From NCBI RefSeq assembly GCF_000599865.1, contig NZ_JHAC01000061.1, positions 21,248-85,247 of the forward strand: DNA of 64,000 bases, read 5' to 3'. The notes beneath the pieces are model-generated. The model did no database searches. It was not told the origin of the DNA and was given only the letters and a program-made list of their open reading frames with translations. Position 1 is the stretch's first letter. Each line of letters begins with the position of its first letter. Shown one piece after another: positions 44,132-60,027 of the stretch. Position numbers and translations under genes: made by a program. The stretch is from Deinococcus phoenicis (GTDB lineage Bacteria; Deinococcota; Deinococci; Deinococcales; Deinococcaceae).

Positions 44132-44427
44132 ACGAGGTCGAGCGGCAATTTGAGCATCGGGCGGTCAAGAGGGGCGGAATCCTTATTCTTTTCCAGGGAG
44201 ACAGCCCTTGAGTTGGTCTAGGCTTGTCAGGCAGCAGAAATCAAAATCCTCGGGATAGACGGCTTCTATCTGGGCATGACGACCACCCAGCCGCGCATGG
44301 AACACAGCCGCACCTTCCTCCCTCAAGGAAAACACCTACACGGTAGCGAGAGCTTTTTTCCTGAGCCAGACGGAACCCCTCTGGTTCGAGGTGGTCTGCG
44401 ACTGAAGGAAGCGTCTCCAACCCTGTT
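44132..44427. other. 296-bp less GC-rich stretch between convergent genes
   Basis: This segment has visibly more A and T than its surroundings and no supported gene, hairpin or repeat. Open frames on both strands lack binding sites. It could be the relic of an inserted or decayed sequence. Confidence 0.4.
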
Positions 44428-45424
<997 letters not shown>

Positions 45425-45444
45425 CGAGTGTGCCTGTCCGGGCG

Positions 45445-46500
<1,056 letters not shown>

Positions 46501-46508
<8 letters not shown>

Positions 46509-46693
46509 AAAGTCGGGTGGGGTTTCTCAGAGAGGTGATAGAAACGCGCTGTTTGCTCCTCTGAAAGCAGCTCTGCGAGTCCCCCGTGCGGGGGGCTGGG
46601 ACTTGTAAAGATGCGAAGCAGAGGGGGGAACGGGCACGCCCGCCCAGCGTACCTCACCTGCCATGAGGACCCTTTTCAAACACGCGCTGAGAG
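46501..46693. mobile_element. MITE with TGTTTGAAAAG termini
   Basis: Left end CTGTTTGAAAAGTCG (46501-46515) and right end CTTTTCAAACACGCGCTGAGAG (46672-46693) are inverted repeats sharing TGTTTGAAAAG. The right end also matches the IS terminus at 63940 (AGAGCGTGTTTGAAAAGG). The interior holds a CCCCCGTGCGGGGGG hairpin and no gene. It is probably a non-autonomous derivative of that IS. Confidence 0.65.
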
Positions 46694-46765
46694 CCATTTC
46701 GTGACCGGAGGCGACCCGTCAAACGGGGCCGGCCGCGCTGCCCCGGCCCCCCTCGCTCAACGCCC

Positions 46766-47656
<891 letters not shown>

Positions 47657-47686
47657 GGGGGCCTCCTGTGGGGGTCCAACCGTCAA

Positions 47687-47745
47687 ACGGTCTGACCGTC
47701 TAAAGGCAAAAGACGTGAGGTCGGGCAGTGAGACGGTCAGACCGT
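47687..47745. promoter_or_regulatory. double palindrome and 15-bp hairpin between sdaAB and sdaAA
   Basis: ACGGTCTGACCGT (47687-47699) and GACGGTCAGACCGTC (47732-47746) are each palindromes, and the 15 bases 47687-47701 are exactly complementary to 47731-47745. The pair could be two operators or one large RNA hairpin with a 29-nt loop that sets sdaAA expression relative to sdaAB. Confidence 0.55.
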
Positions 47746-47772
47746 CAGACCTTTAGACAGCGGTGCCAGCCG

Positions 47773-48438
<666 letters not shown>

Positions 48439-48444
48439 GAGGGC

Positions 48445-48450
48445 AGTATA
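48445..48450 (-). promoter_or_regulatory. -10 box of sdaAB
   Basis: TATACT, 6 nt before the ATG at 48438. Confidence 0.5.
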
Positions 48451-48506
48451 GGCAAGCTGGGTGTGAGGTGTCCGGGGCGGGAGGACGGGGCAGCAGCGGC
48501 CCCCTA

Positions 48507-48728
48507 GAGCATTTGTCAAAAAGAGACCTTCTTTTTGACCGAGCGGGCGGGCAGCGGGCAGGCCCCATACAGCTGCCGTTTTGCCCAAGAAGGCGGCCTC
48601 AAGGGCATCCGTTCTGCCCAAGACAGCGAGCGAAAGAGGCAGAGCGTTTGGGACTTGCAAAGCTACGAAGCAGAGAATGGAACCGTTGGAGGCGCTTTCC
48701 CAGGGCGGTGTCATTCGGACAGATGCTC
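48507..48728. mobile_element. MITE, TA-flanked, GAGCATTTGTC termini, copy 2
   Basis: Ends GAGCATTTGTC and GACAGATGCTC (one mismatch) are flanked by TA (48505-48506, 48729-48730). The internal stem GTCAAAAAGAGACCTTCTTTTTGAC and the segment TGGAACCGTTGGAGGCGCTTTCC match copy 1 in inverted order. About 58 bp longer than copy 1. Confidence 0.72.
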
Positions 48729-48805
48729 TACTACATCGTCAAGCGATCGAAGCAGGGTGGCTACTTGAACGATGAGAACGCATCTGCTGTCCTGAACGAC
48801 CTCTA
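48722..48805 (+). pseudogene. 28-codon orphan protein end next to the MITE
   Basis: The frame from an ATG inside the MITE terminus reads [18 protein letters not shown] and stops with TAG. Its composition is unlike random GC-rich DNA here and resembles the end of a real protein cut by the MITE. No family is recognised. The following 55 bp to 48860 are AT-rich. Confidence 0.3.
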
Positions 48806-48860
48806 GCAATTTGTTTCTCATCATCCAGCTCCCAGAAAATCGGTTGACCGCGTACTACAG

Positions 48861-49091
48861 CTACTCTTTTTCGGCCTCCTCCAGCCGGGCCGGTTCCTCG
48901 TGGGTCATGTCCGCGAGGTTGGCCCGCAGTTCCTCCAGCTCGTCCCGGTCGGGGTCGCTTTCCAGGCCGGCGGGGTTCACGGTCCCGACGGAATCCTGCT
49001 GATCTGCCCCGCTCACGTCCAGCTGGCTGACCGGTTCGCTCGGCTGGTCACTCGTCTGGGGGGTGCGGTCCTGGGCCTGTCTGTCCGTCAT
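48861..49091 (-). CDS. small acidic, probably disordered protein
   Basis: 76 codons, rich in D, E, Q, S. The first half is polar without order-promoting residues, the second half (DELEELRANLADMTHEEPARLEEAEKE region) is a likely charged helix. Style and size recall the protein at 4990-5244. The ATG at 49091 has only a weak AGGT site. Function unknown. Confidence 0.55.
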   Translation of the reverse strand: MTDRQAQDRTPQTSDQPSEPVSQLDVSGADQQDSVGTVNPAGLESDPDRDELEELRANLADMTHEEPARLEEAEKE

Positions 49092-49146
49092 ACCTGAGCT
49101 TGAGCGCTGCCCTGGCCCCGGCGGGTGTGGGGAGAAGCAGCGGGCT

Positions 49147-50424
49147 TTAATCTGGGGCTGTTGCCGGGGCCGGTCCAGAGAGAGCCGCCAGCAAGGCCCG
49201 CCCGCTCGCGCCGCTCTGCCTGAGCGCGGCGCGGGCCAGGGACGCGCGCACGGTGTTGGGCGCACCGCCGAACACGCGCAGCATGGTGGCCGCCAGTGTC
49301 CCCGCGTCCGTGCGGGGAGCCAGGAAGGACCGCCACTCGTCCGCCGGGAGCCGGAAAAATGCCCCGAAAAATGCGGGGAGCCGTTCGCCGGGGAGGGTCA
49401 GCAGCGCGTCCACACCCAGCAGGGCCACCTCACGGGCAGCGCGGCGCTCGGGAGGCCAGAGGGCCGCCCACCCGGCCTGCACGGCGGCCTGCGGGCCACG
49501 TCTGGCAAGGGCACTCGCTACTGCCCGCGCGACCTCCGGCGCGTCCCGCAAAGCACCCGCCACCTGAAAGCCGCTGACCGGGTGGACCAGCCCCGCCGCC
49601 GACCCGAACGCGAGGACCGGGCCGGGGCCGGGCGCGGCGGCGTTCATGGGAAAGGCCACCCATTCCTCCCGCTCCACCTCGTGGGGCGGCGTGCCCTGGG
49701 CCGCGAGGCGGGCGTGAAGCCGCCGCTCCAGCAGAGGGCGGGTCAGGCCGGGCCGGGCAATCAGGCTGGTTTCCTCGACCAGATAGCGGGAGCCGCCGAG
49801 GTGCATAGCGTACAGAAAGGTGGGCGCGGCGCAGGCCCCGGCCGACAGCTGCGGGGCGCGGTAATCCATCCAGACCATGCCGCCGGGCGGCGAGGGCGGC
49901 GTGCCGAAGTGCGCGACGATCCCGTAAGCCGTCTGGAGGGCCGCGCCGCCCGCGTGCCGGGGCCGGACCAGGCTGCCAGGATGCCCGCCCGCGTCCACCA
50001 CCAGCCGGGCGTGCCAGGTTTCGCCGCCCAGGCCGTGAACTTCCCACCTCTCCCCCACCTGGGCGGCCCCGCGCACCGTGCCCACGGTCCAGGTCAGGCC
50101 CAGCCCCGCGCGGGTCAGCAGCGCCTCCAGCAACCGGGCATTGTCGAGCAGGGCGTAGGGACGCAGCAGCGGCGTGGGCCGCTCGCCCGTGTAGACGCGC
50201 ACGTCCGTCCACACGTCCGCGAGGCAGGCCCGCGTCCAGGCAGGCAGTTCGTCCAGCCACGCGCCGTAGGTGGGGGGAAAGGGCCGGGGTGGGTGGGGGG
50301 CCACCAGCCGCACGCTCAGCCCCCCCGCCGCGCACTCGGCGGCGAGGCCCAGGCCCGCCGGACCCCCGCCCACCACCAGGACGTCCGTCAGGAAGGGCGC
50401 GGCTGGCATTGTCGCGGCGGGCAT
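49147..50424 (-). CDS. lycopene beta-cyclase, CrtL type
   Basis: A 425-aa FAD-dependent cyclase. DVLVVGGGPAGLGLAAECA binds the dinucleotide, TYGAWLDELP and YALLDNARLLEALL fit the CrtL/CrtY family, and GSAAGLVHPVSGFQVAGAL is the typical C-terminal motif. It closes the beta-ionone ring of lycopene in the route to deinoxanthin. The ATG at 50424 lies 7 nt after TAGCCT; an ATG five codons later is the alternative. Confidence 0.88.
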   Translation of the reverse strand: MPAATMPAAPFLTDVLVVGGGPAGLGLAAECAAGGLSVRLVAPHPPRPFPPTYGAWLDELPAWTRACLADVWTDVRVYTGERPTPLLRPYALLDNARLLEALLTRAGLGLTWTVGTVRGAAQVGERWEVHGLGGETWHARLVVDAGGHPGSLVRPRHAGGAALQTAYGIVAHFGTPPSPPGGMVWMDYRAPQLSAGACAAPTFLYAMHLGGSRYLVEETSLIARPGLTRPLLERRLHARLAAQGTPPHEVEREEWVAFPMNAAAPGPGPVLAFGSAAGLVHPVSGFQVAGALRDAPEVARAVASALARRGPQAAVQAGWAALWPPERRAAREVALLGVDALLTLPGERLPAFFGAFFRLPADEWRSFLAPRTDAGTLAATMLRVFGGAPNTVRASLARAALRQSGASGRALLAALSGPAPATAPD

Positions 50425-50431
50425 CGCCCGC

Positions 50432-50437
50432 AGGCTA
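50432..50437 (-). promoter_or_regulatory. -10 box of the lycopene cyclase gene
   Basis: TAGCCT, 7 nt before the ATG at 50424. The next gene on the other strand uses the same hexamer. Confidence 0.45.
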
Positions 50438-50561
50438 GCGTGCGGCGGCGGACCGGGAGTGTGGGCGTTCACGCGCACCCGGCATGCCTGACCCCTTCAA
50501 CGTCAAGGCATTCCCAAGCCCGAGTGTGCGTCTGGCACGCCGGCGCGTGGGGACGGGCCGC

Positions 50562-50567
50562 TAGCCT
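50562..50567 (+). promoter_or_regulatory. -10 box of the lipoprotein hydrolase gene
   Basis: TAGCCT, 6 nt before the ATG at 50574. Confidence 0.45.
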
Positions 50568-50573
50568 GCGCGC

Positions 50574-51473
<900 letters not shown>

Positions 51474-51477
51474 AGGG

Positions 51478-51873
51478 ATGCGCCTTTCATCCCCTCCCCC
51501 CAACTGGAAAGGGCTGCTGGTCGCCACTCTGGGTTTCCTGACGGTCTGGTTGCTGTGGCCGCTGCTCTGGGTGCTGCTGAGTTTCGGCACTCTCCACGCC
51601 CAGGAGTCAGACGCCGCCGCCCTGCTCCGGGCCGCACCCAGGGCTTTCCTGGGCGGCCTGATCCGGGTCAGCGGGCCGCCCCACCGGCTTGACGGGCGGT
51701 ACCTGATGCGCTCGCAGGACGAACTGGACCGCAGGCTCAGGGAAGCAGGCTGGACGTTTGACGATCAGATGGGGGCGGCCCGCTTCTACCAGCACGGCGG
51801 GAAGAAGCTGTCGACCACCTGTCGCCAGTTCACCCGGCACTTCTCGGTCTGCGAGGCCCGTGCCGAGGGCTGA
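51478..51873 (+). CDS. single-pass membrane protein of unknown function
   Basis: A 131-aa protein with one long hydrophobic helix ([23 protein letters not shown] region, about 13-37) and a soluble C-terminal domain containing two cysteines ([15 protein letters not shown]) that could pair. It follows the hydrolase by 4 bp and is probably co-transcribed. No family recognised. Confidence 0.65.
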   Translation: MRLSSPPPNWKGLLVATLGFLTVWLLWPLLWVLLSFGTLHAQESDAAALLRAAPRAFLGGLIRVSGPPHRLDGRYLMRSQDELDRRLREAGWTFDDQMGAARFYQHGGKKLSTTCRQFTRHFSVCEARAEG

Positions 51874-51876
51874 GCA

Positions 51877-52611
<735 letters not shown>

Positions 52612-52779
52612 GGGAACTGCCTCACAGGGAGCAGTCTAGGGCGGCCCGGGCGAGAAGAGGGGGCGGAGGGGCACGGTTCGGGGACAGCGGCCCGCTTCCG
52701 GCCGCCAGCGAAACCGCCGACCCTGCCGCCGACCGCCCTGCTGGGAGCTACCCCACCTTCACCCGCGCGGCCTCCCCGG

Positions 52780-52785
52780 TACACT
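52780..52785 (+). promoter_or_regulatory. -10 box of the zinc-finger-like gene
   Basis: TACACT, 6 nt before the ATG at 52792. Confidence 0.45.
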
Positions 52786-52791
52786 CGGCCT

Positions 52792-53196
52792 ATGAGTGAC
52801 ACCCGCCCCAAGCATCACAGCGCCCGCGACGTGCTGCGGGAGCTGTTTCCGGAGTCGTACCGGGAGCTGTTCGGTGAGAGCGGCGCGGCAGAAGGCCCCC
52901 TGACGCTGGGCCTGTATCCGGTGGCCGACGGACGGCTGGCACTGGTGCGCGGCGACCAGCTCGCCGAGTTCACGCCGCTGGACGCCCGGGGCCGCAGCGC
53001 CCTGCACTGCGACCTGTGCCACTACACCCGCTCGCGCACCGAGGCGGCGCTGTACCGCGTGGTGGTGGGCGCGCGGCGCACCCGCTACGTGACGCTGTGC
53101 CTGGGCACCGAGGCCTGTCAGAAACGGGCGGGCACGCCGGCGCTGGCGCACCTGGCCGACCGCATTTTTCCCATCGAACGTCTGTACGTGGACTGA
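52792..53196 (+). CDS. small protein with CxxC...C-x4-C, treble-clef-like
   Basis: A 134-aa protein. [21 protein letters not shown] and CLGTEACQ suggest a zinc ribbon or treble clef like the FBP domain that binds EF-G; the N-terminal half is helical ([17 protein letters not shown]). The zinc site here is CxxC plus two later cysteines. The family assignment is tentative. Confidence 0.6.
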   Translation: MSDTRPKHHSARDVLRELFPESYRELFGESGAAEGPLTLGLYPVADGRLALVRGDQLAEFTPLDARGRSALHCDLCHYTRSRTEAALYRVVVGARRTRYVTLCLGTEACQKRAGTPALAHLADRIFPIERLYVD

Positions 53197-53202
53197 AGCC
53201 CT

Positions 53203-53208
53203 TAAGCT
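53203..53208 (+). promoter_or_regulatory. -10 box of the mgtC-like gene
   Basis: TAAGCT, 7 nt before the GTG at 53216; it sits right after the stop of the preceding gene. Confidence 0.4.
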
Positions 53209-53215
53209 GGCCGAC

Positions 53216-53710
53216 GTGGAGAATGTCTGGACAGAACTGCGGCTGATGCAGGGCCTGCTCGCGGCGTTCGTGCTGAGCGGGTTGATCGGCTGGGAACGCG
53301 AGCAACTGGGTCGCAGCGCGGGCCTGCGGACGCACATCCTGGTCGGCGTGAGTGCGGCCCTGTTCGTGGTGCTGGCCGACACGTTGATCCTGCGCTTCTC
53401 GGACGACTCCGCGCAGGTGCGCTTCGATCTGGTGGGCGTGCTGGGCGCGGTGGTCAGCGGCGTGAGCTTTCTGGGCGCGGGGGCCATCTTCGCCGGTCGG
53501 CGCGGTGAGGAGGCCAGGGGACTGACAACGGCGGCGGGCCTGCTCGCCACGGCGGGCGTCGGCGTGGCCTGCGGCCTGCACCTGTATGTCCTGGCGACCG
53601 GAGCCACCCTGCTGTTTCTCTTCACGCTGGGCTGGCTGGGCCGCCTGGTGGCCGAACCGCACAAGAGCAGGGAGGCGGCGGAAAAGCGGCCTGAGCAGAA
53701 GCCGGACTGA
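53216..53710 (+). CDS. MgtC/SapB family membrane protein
   Basis: A 164-aa protein with four or five hydrophobic helices and MgtC motifs [38 protein letters not shown] and [19 protein letters not shown]. MgtC proteins modulate membrane energetics and magnesium homeostasis. A long acidic/basic tail ends the protein. Start GTG at 53216. Confidence 0.9.
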   Translation: MENVWTELRLMQGLLAAFVLSGLIGWEREQLGRSAGLRTHILVGVSAALFVVLADTLILRFSDDSAQVRFDLVGVLGAVVSGVSFLGAGAIFAGRRGEEARGLTTAAGLLATAGVGVACGLHLYVLATGATLLFLFTLGWLGRLVAEPHKSREAAEKRPEQKPD

Positions 53711-53827
53711 CCGGGGCTGGCTCCGGTTCCGGTGTCTACGAAGCCCCCATTTCGCCCTCCCCATGAATGGACGCCCCCAGTGACGCCACCCGCCGCGTCT
53801 GACCCCGCTCTGTGCAATCGCCTCAGG

Positions 53828-53839
53828 ATTGTATACAAT
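53828..53839. promoter_or_regulatory. GntR-type operator over the proline operon promoter
   Basis: ATTGTATACAAT is a perfect 12-bp palindrome. Its right half is also the -10 box TACAAT, 8 nt before the ATG of the GntR gene, so a bound regulator would block RNA polymerase directly. TTGTATACAA-like sites are known for FCD-type GntR proteins. Confidence 0.65.
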
Positions 53840-53847
53840 ATCCAAAG

Positions 53848-54497
53848 ATGACCTTCTTCGAGCGGCCGGCCCTGGTGCGTGACGGTGTGTATGGACACCT
53901 GCGCCGCGCCGTGCTGGACGGTGACATCGCGCCGGGAGAGCGGATCGGGGAGGCGGAACTGGGTGAGCGGCTGGGCGTGAGCCGCACGCCGATCCGCGAG
54001 GCCCTGATGCGCCTGACCCAGGAGGGGCTGCTGGTTTCCGAGGCGAACAAGGGTGTACGTGTGCGCACGGTCAGCGCCGCCGAGGCCCGCGATACCTACG
54101 TGGTCCGCGAGGAACTCGACGGGCTGGCCGCCGCCCTCGCCGCGCAGACGCACACCGCCGCCGACGCCGACGCGCTGCGGGCGGCCCTCGCCGCGCTGAA
54201 CGCCGCGCCGGGAGGCGACTACCGCGCGCAGACGCGGCTGGACCTCGCCTTTCACCAGGGCGTGACGCTGGCCGCCCACAACGCCGCCCTGGCCGAGCTG
54301 GCGCGGGGGCTGGAACAGCGGGTGGCGCTGATCAAGCACCAGACGCGCACGTACAACGCGCATCCGGAAACAGAAGCCCAGCACGCGGCGATCCTTCAGG
54401 CCATCCTGGCGCGCGACGCGGCCTCGGCCCGTGAAGCCGCGCGCCAGCACGTCCGCACCTTCGCCCCCCTCGTGATGCAGAACCTCGGAGAGTCCAG

Positions 54498-54501
<4 letters not shown>
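53848..54501 (+). CDS. GntR family regulator with FCD domain
   Basis: A 217-aa protein: winged helix ([39 protein letters not shown]) and an all-helical FCD ligand domain ([19 protein letters not shown]; the histidines could bind a metal). Its TGA overlaps the proline dehydrogenase ATG (ATGA), so it is the first gene of the proline operon and likely controls it and itself through the palindrome upstream. ATG at 53848. Confidence 0.9.
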
Positions 54502-55430
<929 letters not shown>

Positions 55431-55434
55431 GGCC

Positions 55435-56302
55435 ATGACCCTGATCGGCGTGACGGGCGCACCGGGCAACGTGGGCACACCGCTGGTGGCGGCCCTGCTG
55501 GCACGCGGCGCGCGGGTGCGGGTGCTGGCCCGCCGCCCCGAGCGTGCCCGCGCCGCCTTCGGCGAACAGCCGGGGCTGGAGTTCGGGCACCTGGAGTTCG
55601 GTGACCGGCGGACCTACGTGGCCGCCTTCCGGGGCGTGGAACGGCTGTTTGTCACGCGGCCCCCACAGCTCAGCCGGGTCACGCGCGACATGGTGCCCGC
55701 GCTCGACGTGGCGCTGGGCGCGGGCGTCACCCAGATGGCGCTGCTCTCGCTGCAAGGGGCGGAGCGCAACCCCTTCGTGCCCCACGCGCAGCTGGAGAAG
55801 TACCTGATGGAAAGCGGCGTGGCCTCTACCCTGCTGCGCCCCAGCTTCTTCATGCAGAACCTCACGACCACGCACCTGCCCGAGCTGCGGCGGGGCGAGG
55901 TCTTCGTTCCAGCGGGCCGGGGCCGCACCAGCTTCGTGGACGTGCGCGACGTGGCCGAGGCCGGAGCCGCCGTACTGACCGAGCCGGGCCACGCAGGGCA
56001 GGCGTACGAACTGACCAGTTCCGAAGCCCTCACCTATGCCGAGGTCGCCGCGAAGTTCTCGGCGGCCACCGGACGCACCATCCGCTACACCGACCCCAGC
56101 CCACTCGCCTTTTACCGCCGGTTGCGGGCGCGTGGCGTGCCCACCGGGCAACTGCTGATCATGGAAGCCATCTACGCCACTGCCCGGTTCGGCCTCGCCG
56201 CGCGCGTCACCCCCGAGCTGGCCCGTCTGCTGGGCCGCCCGCCCCGCACCTTCGACCAGTTCGCCCAGGACGCCGCTCCCCTTCTCACCCAGGAGACCCC
56301 CC

Positions 56303-56310
<8 letters not shown>
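55435..56310 (+). CDS. NmrA-like NAD(P)-binding protein
   Basis: A 291-aa SDR-like protein: Rossmann motif [32 protein letters not shown] and a helical C-terminus. It lacks the YxxxK of classic SDRs, as do NmrA and quinone oxidoreductase 2-like proteins. It sits between proline dehydrogenase and P5C dehydrogenase with 4 bp before and 8 bp overlap after, so it is translated with them. A P5C-related reduction or redox sensing is possible but unproven. Confidence 0.85.
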
Positions 56311-57874
<1,564 letters not shown>

Positions 57875-57926
57875 ACGGCGAAGGGAAAAGGGGGGACAGA
57901 GGACAGTCTGCCCCATCCGAACAGAA

Positions 57927-57952
57927 CCCCCGGCATTGACCGGGGGCTTTTT
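57927..57952 (+). terminator. intrinsic terminator of the proline operon
   Basis: CCCCCGG and CCGGGGG form a 7-bp stem with a 6-nt loop, followed by CTTTTTG, about 53 bp after the pruA stop. Confidence 0.85.
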
Positions 57953-57985
57953 GATGCCGGGCTTGAGGTGTGGGCGGCGGCCGGA

Positions 57986-59977
57986 TCAGGGCGTCCCCGG
58001 CCCCGTCGCCGGGCCGGGCAGCGAATAGCCCGGAATGGTCCACCAGTCCAGCCGGTTGCCGTCCCGAATCAGCAGTTTGGCGTCCGGGGCAAAGGCGGCT
58101 TGCAGGAAAGGCACGTTAAAGCCGCAGCCGCCCTCGCGCTGGTAGCCGCTGGCCAGTTGCGGGGGCGTGGGCAGGCGTCGGCCGGTCTGGAGGTCGGCCA
58201 GTGCGTACCCGTACAGGCCCCAGCCGCAGCCGTCGCCGCCGCCCTCTGCCAGCAGGGCCAGCCGGCCCGTCCCCTCCAGGGCGCTCAGGCCCCAGCCGGA
58301 ATTGGGGTCCTGGGTGGTCGGCTTCATGAACAGGGACGGACCGGCCTGGCCCGTCCGGGCGTTGACCCGCCGGAACACCGAGGTCACGGGGTCCACCCTG
58401 GCCTGCGGGTCCATGCCCGACAGCGCGGCCGCCCGCCCGTCCGCCGAGGGCCACACCGAGACGCTGCCGCGCTGCCAGCCCGTGTCCCAGAGCGGCTTTC
58501 CCTCCCGCGTGGACACGCTGAGGCGTTCGCGGTAGCCCTGCTGGGGGCCGTTCTTGTCGTTCGCCTTGCGGAACACTGCCGCCGAGACCGGGAAGATGGC
58601 CCCGGCGGGCAGCTTCAGCGGCGTGCCGTCCAGCGTCCAGGCCTGCACCTGTGCCTGCGGCCTGCCCCACACCCGGGCGCTCAGCACCTGCCCGTCCGGC
58701 GAGAAGGCCAGCGCGTCCACCCGGCCCGCCGCGTTCCAGCTTTTCAGGACCGCGCCGCTGGCACCGTGGACCCTCACCAGCCGGTTCTGCGCCGAGGCGA
58801 AGCGCTGCCCACCCAGGCTGGCGGCCAGTTCGTCCACCTTCAGGGGAGCCAGGGTGGTCAGCCGCCCGCCGTCCGCCCGCGCAATCCGGCCCGCGCCGCC
58901 GCCCCGGTTCAGGGCCAGCAGCGCCCGCTCACCGCTCAGGGGCACCGCGCTCACCACGCTCTCGCCCAGGCCGCGCAGGAACGCGCCGTCAGAGGTGCGG
59001 CGCATTTCCGGCAGGCTCCCCTCACGGAGGGTCACGAACCGCGCCCCGTCCGGCGAGGGCCACGCGCCGCGCAGGTTCACGCCGGGCGAGAGGCTCCAGA
59101 GTTGCTTTCCCGCCGCGCCGAAAAAGGCCAGCAGTTGCCCGCTGCGGGCGCCACCGCTGCCGTTCTCGTCCCCGGTGTTGTAGGCGTTGGCCGCCAGCAG
59201 CCAGCCCTGGCCGGTCCAGCGCAGCGTGGCCCCCGGATAGAGGCGCGGCCCCGTCAGGACCGTCTGCCGGGCCGTCACTCCACCGTCCGCGTCCAGCGCC
59301 CACGTCAGCAGCACGCCCTGGCCGCCGAAAACGACATCCTGACTCTGTAACGTCAGCAGCGCGGCCCGGCTGCCGTCGGGACTGAGGGCCAGGGCACCGG
59401 AACTCTGCCCGGATTCCAGCCGGGGAGCCAGCCCGGCGGGCAGGGTGTGGTGGGTGACCGCGCCCGCCCGCTGCCAGTTCAGCTCGCCGCCTTCGATCCA
59501 GGCCCGGACCCGGCCGTCCGGCGTGCAGGTGTTGAGGGTGGCGGCACTGGGCGCGCAGGCCGCTTGCGGGGTCTGTGCGCCCGTCTTCAGGTTCAGGTGG
59601 TAACGCAGGCTGACCGGGCGGTTCTCCCGGTAACCGTGCGCCTGGAGCATCAGCGAACCGCCGGGGGCGCCCCCTTCCAGAATCAGGCTGGCGTCCGGGA
59701 CGGTGGCGGGCGGCGAGAGCTTGCGCGTCTCCAGCAGCGCCCCGTCGGCCGTTCGCCAGCGCTTCAGGGTGCGGGTGGTGTCCAGGGTCGAGACCTCCTG
59801 GCCGTCCGCGCTCCAGGCCACGCCACCCGCCAGCGGGCCGTAAGGCTGCGAGGGCAGACCAAAGGCACCGGCGCTGTGCCCCACCACAGTCACCGTGCGG
59901 GTCAATGCCGCCGGAGCAGGCGGGGCCGCCGAGGCGGTGGGCGCGAGCAGCAGCAGGACCGTCAGGAAGGGGCGCAT
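57986..59977 (-). CDS. secreted beta-propeller-like protein
   Basis: A 663-aa protein with a signal peptide (MRPFLTVLLLLAPTASA). The remainder holds repeated WD40/TolB-like blades (for example GGVAWSADGQEVSTLDTTRTLKRW, ALSPDGSRAALLTLQ, VDALAFSPDGQVLSARV), each with SPDG turns, so one or two propellers. Four cysteines occur in pairs. It is probably periplasmic and may bind a protein or glycan. The ATG lies 6 nt after TAGCCT. No close functional assignment. Confidence 0.78.
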   Translation of the reverse strand: MRPFLTVLLLLAPTASAAPPAPAALTRTVTVVGHSAGAFGLPSQPYGPLAGGVAWSADGQEVSTLDTTRTLKRWRTADGALLETRKLSPPATVPDASLILEGGAPGGSLMLQAHGYRENRPVSLRYHLNLKTGAQTPQAACAPSAATLNTCTPDGRVRAWIEGGELNWQRAGAVTHHTLPAGLAPRLESGQSSGALALSPDGSRAALLTLQSQDVVFGGQGVLLTWALDADGGVTARQTVLTGPRLYPGATLRWTGQGWLLAANAYNTGDENGSGGARSGQLLAFFGAAGKQLWSLSPGVNLRGAWPSPDGARFVTLREGSLPEMRRTSDGAFLRGLGESVVSAVPLSGERALLALNRGGGAGRIARADGGRLTTLAPLKVDELAASLGGQRFASAQNRLVRVHGASGAVLKSWNAAGRVDALAFSPDGQVLSARVWGRPQAQVQAWTLDGTPLKLPAGAIFPVSAAVFRKANDKNGPQQGYRERLSVSTREGKPLWDTGWQRGSVSVWPSADGRAAALSGMDPQARVDPVTSVFRRVNARTGQAGPSLFMKPTTQDPNSGWGLSALEGTGRLALLAEGGGDGCGWGLYGYALADLQTGRRLPTPPQLASGYQREGGCGFNVPFLQAAFAPDAKLLIRDGNRLDWWTIPGYSLPGPATGPGTP

Positions 59978-59983
59978 GGCTCC

Positions 59984-59989
59984 AGGCTA
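59984..59989 (-). promoter_or_regulatory. -10 box of the propeller-like gene
   Basis: TAGCCT, 6 nt before the ATG at 59977. Confidence 0.4.
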
Positions 59990-60027
59990 GGGAAACGGGG
60001 CTGACGCTGCCTGAAGACTTGACGCCG

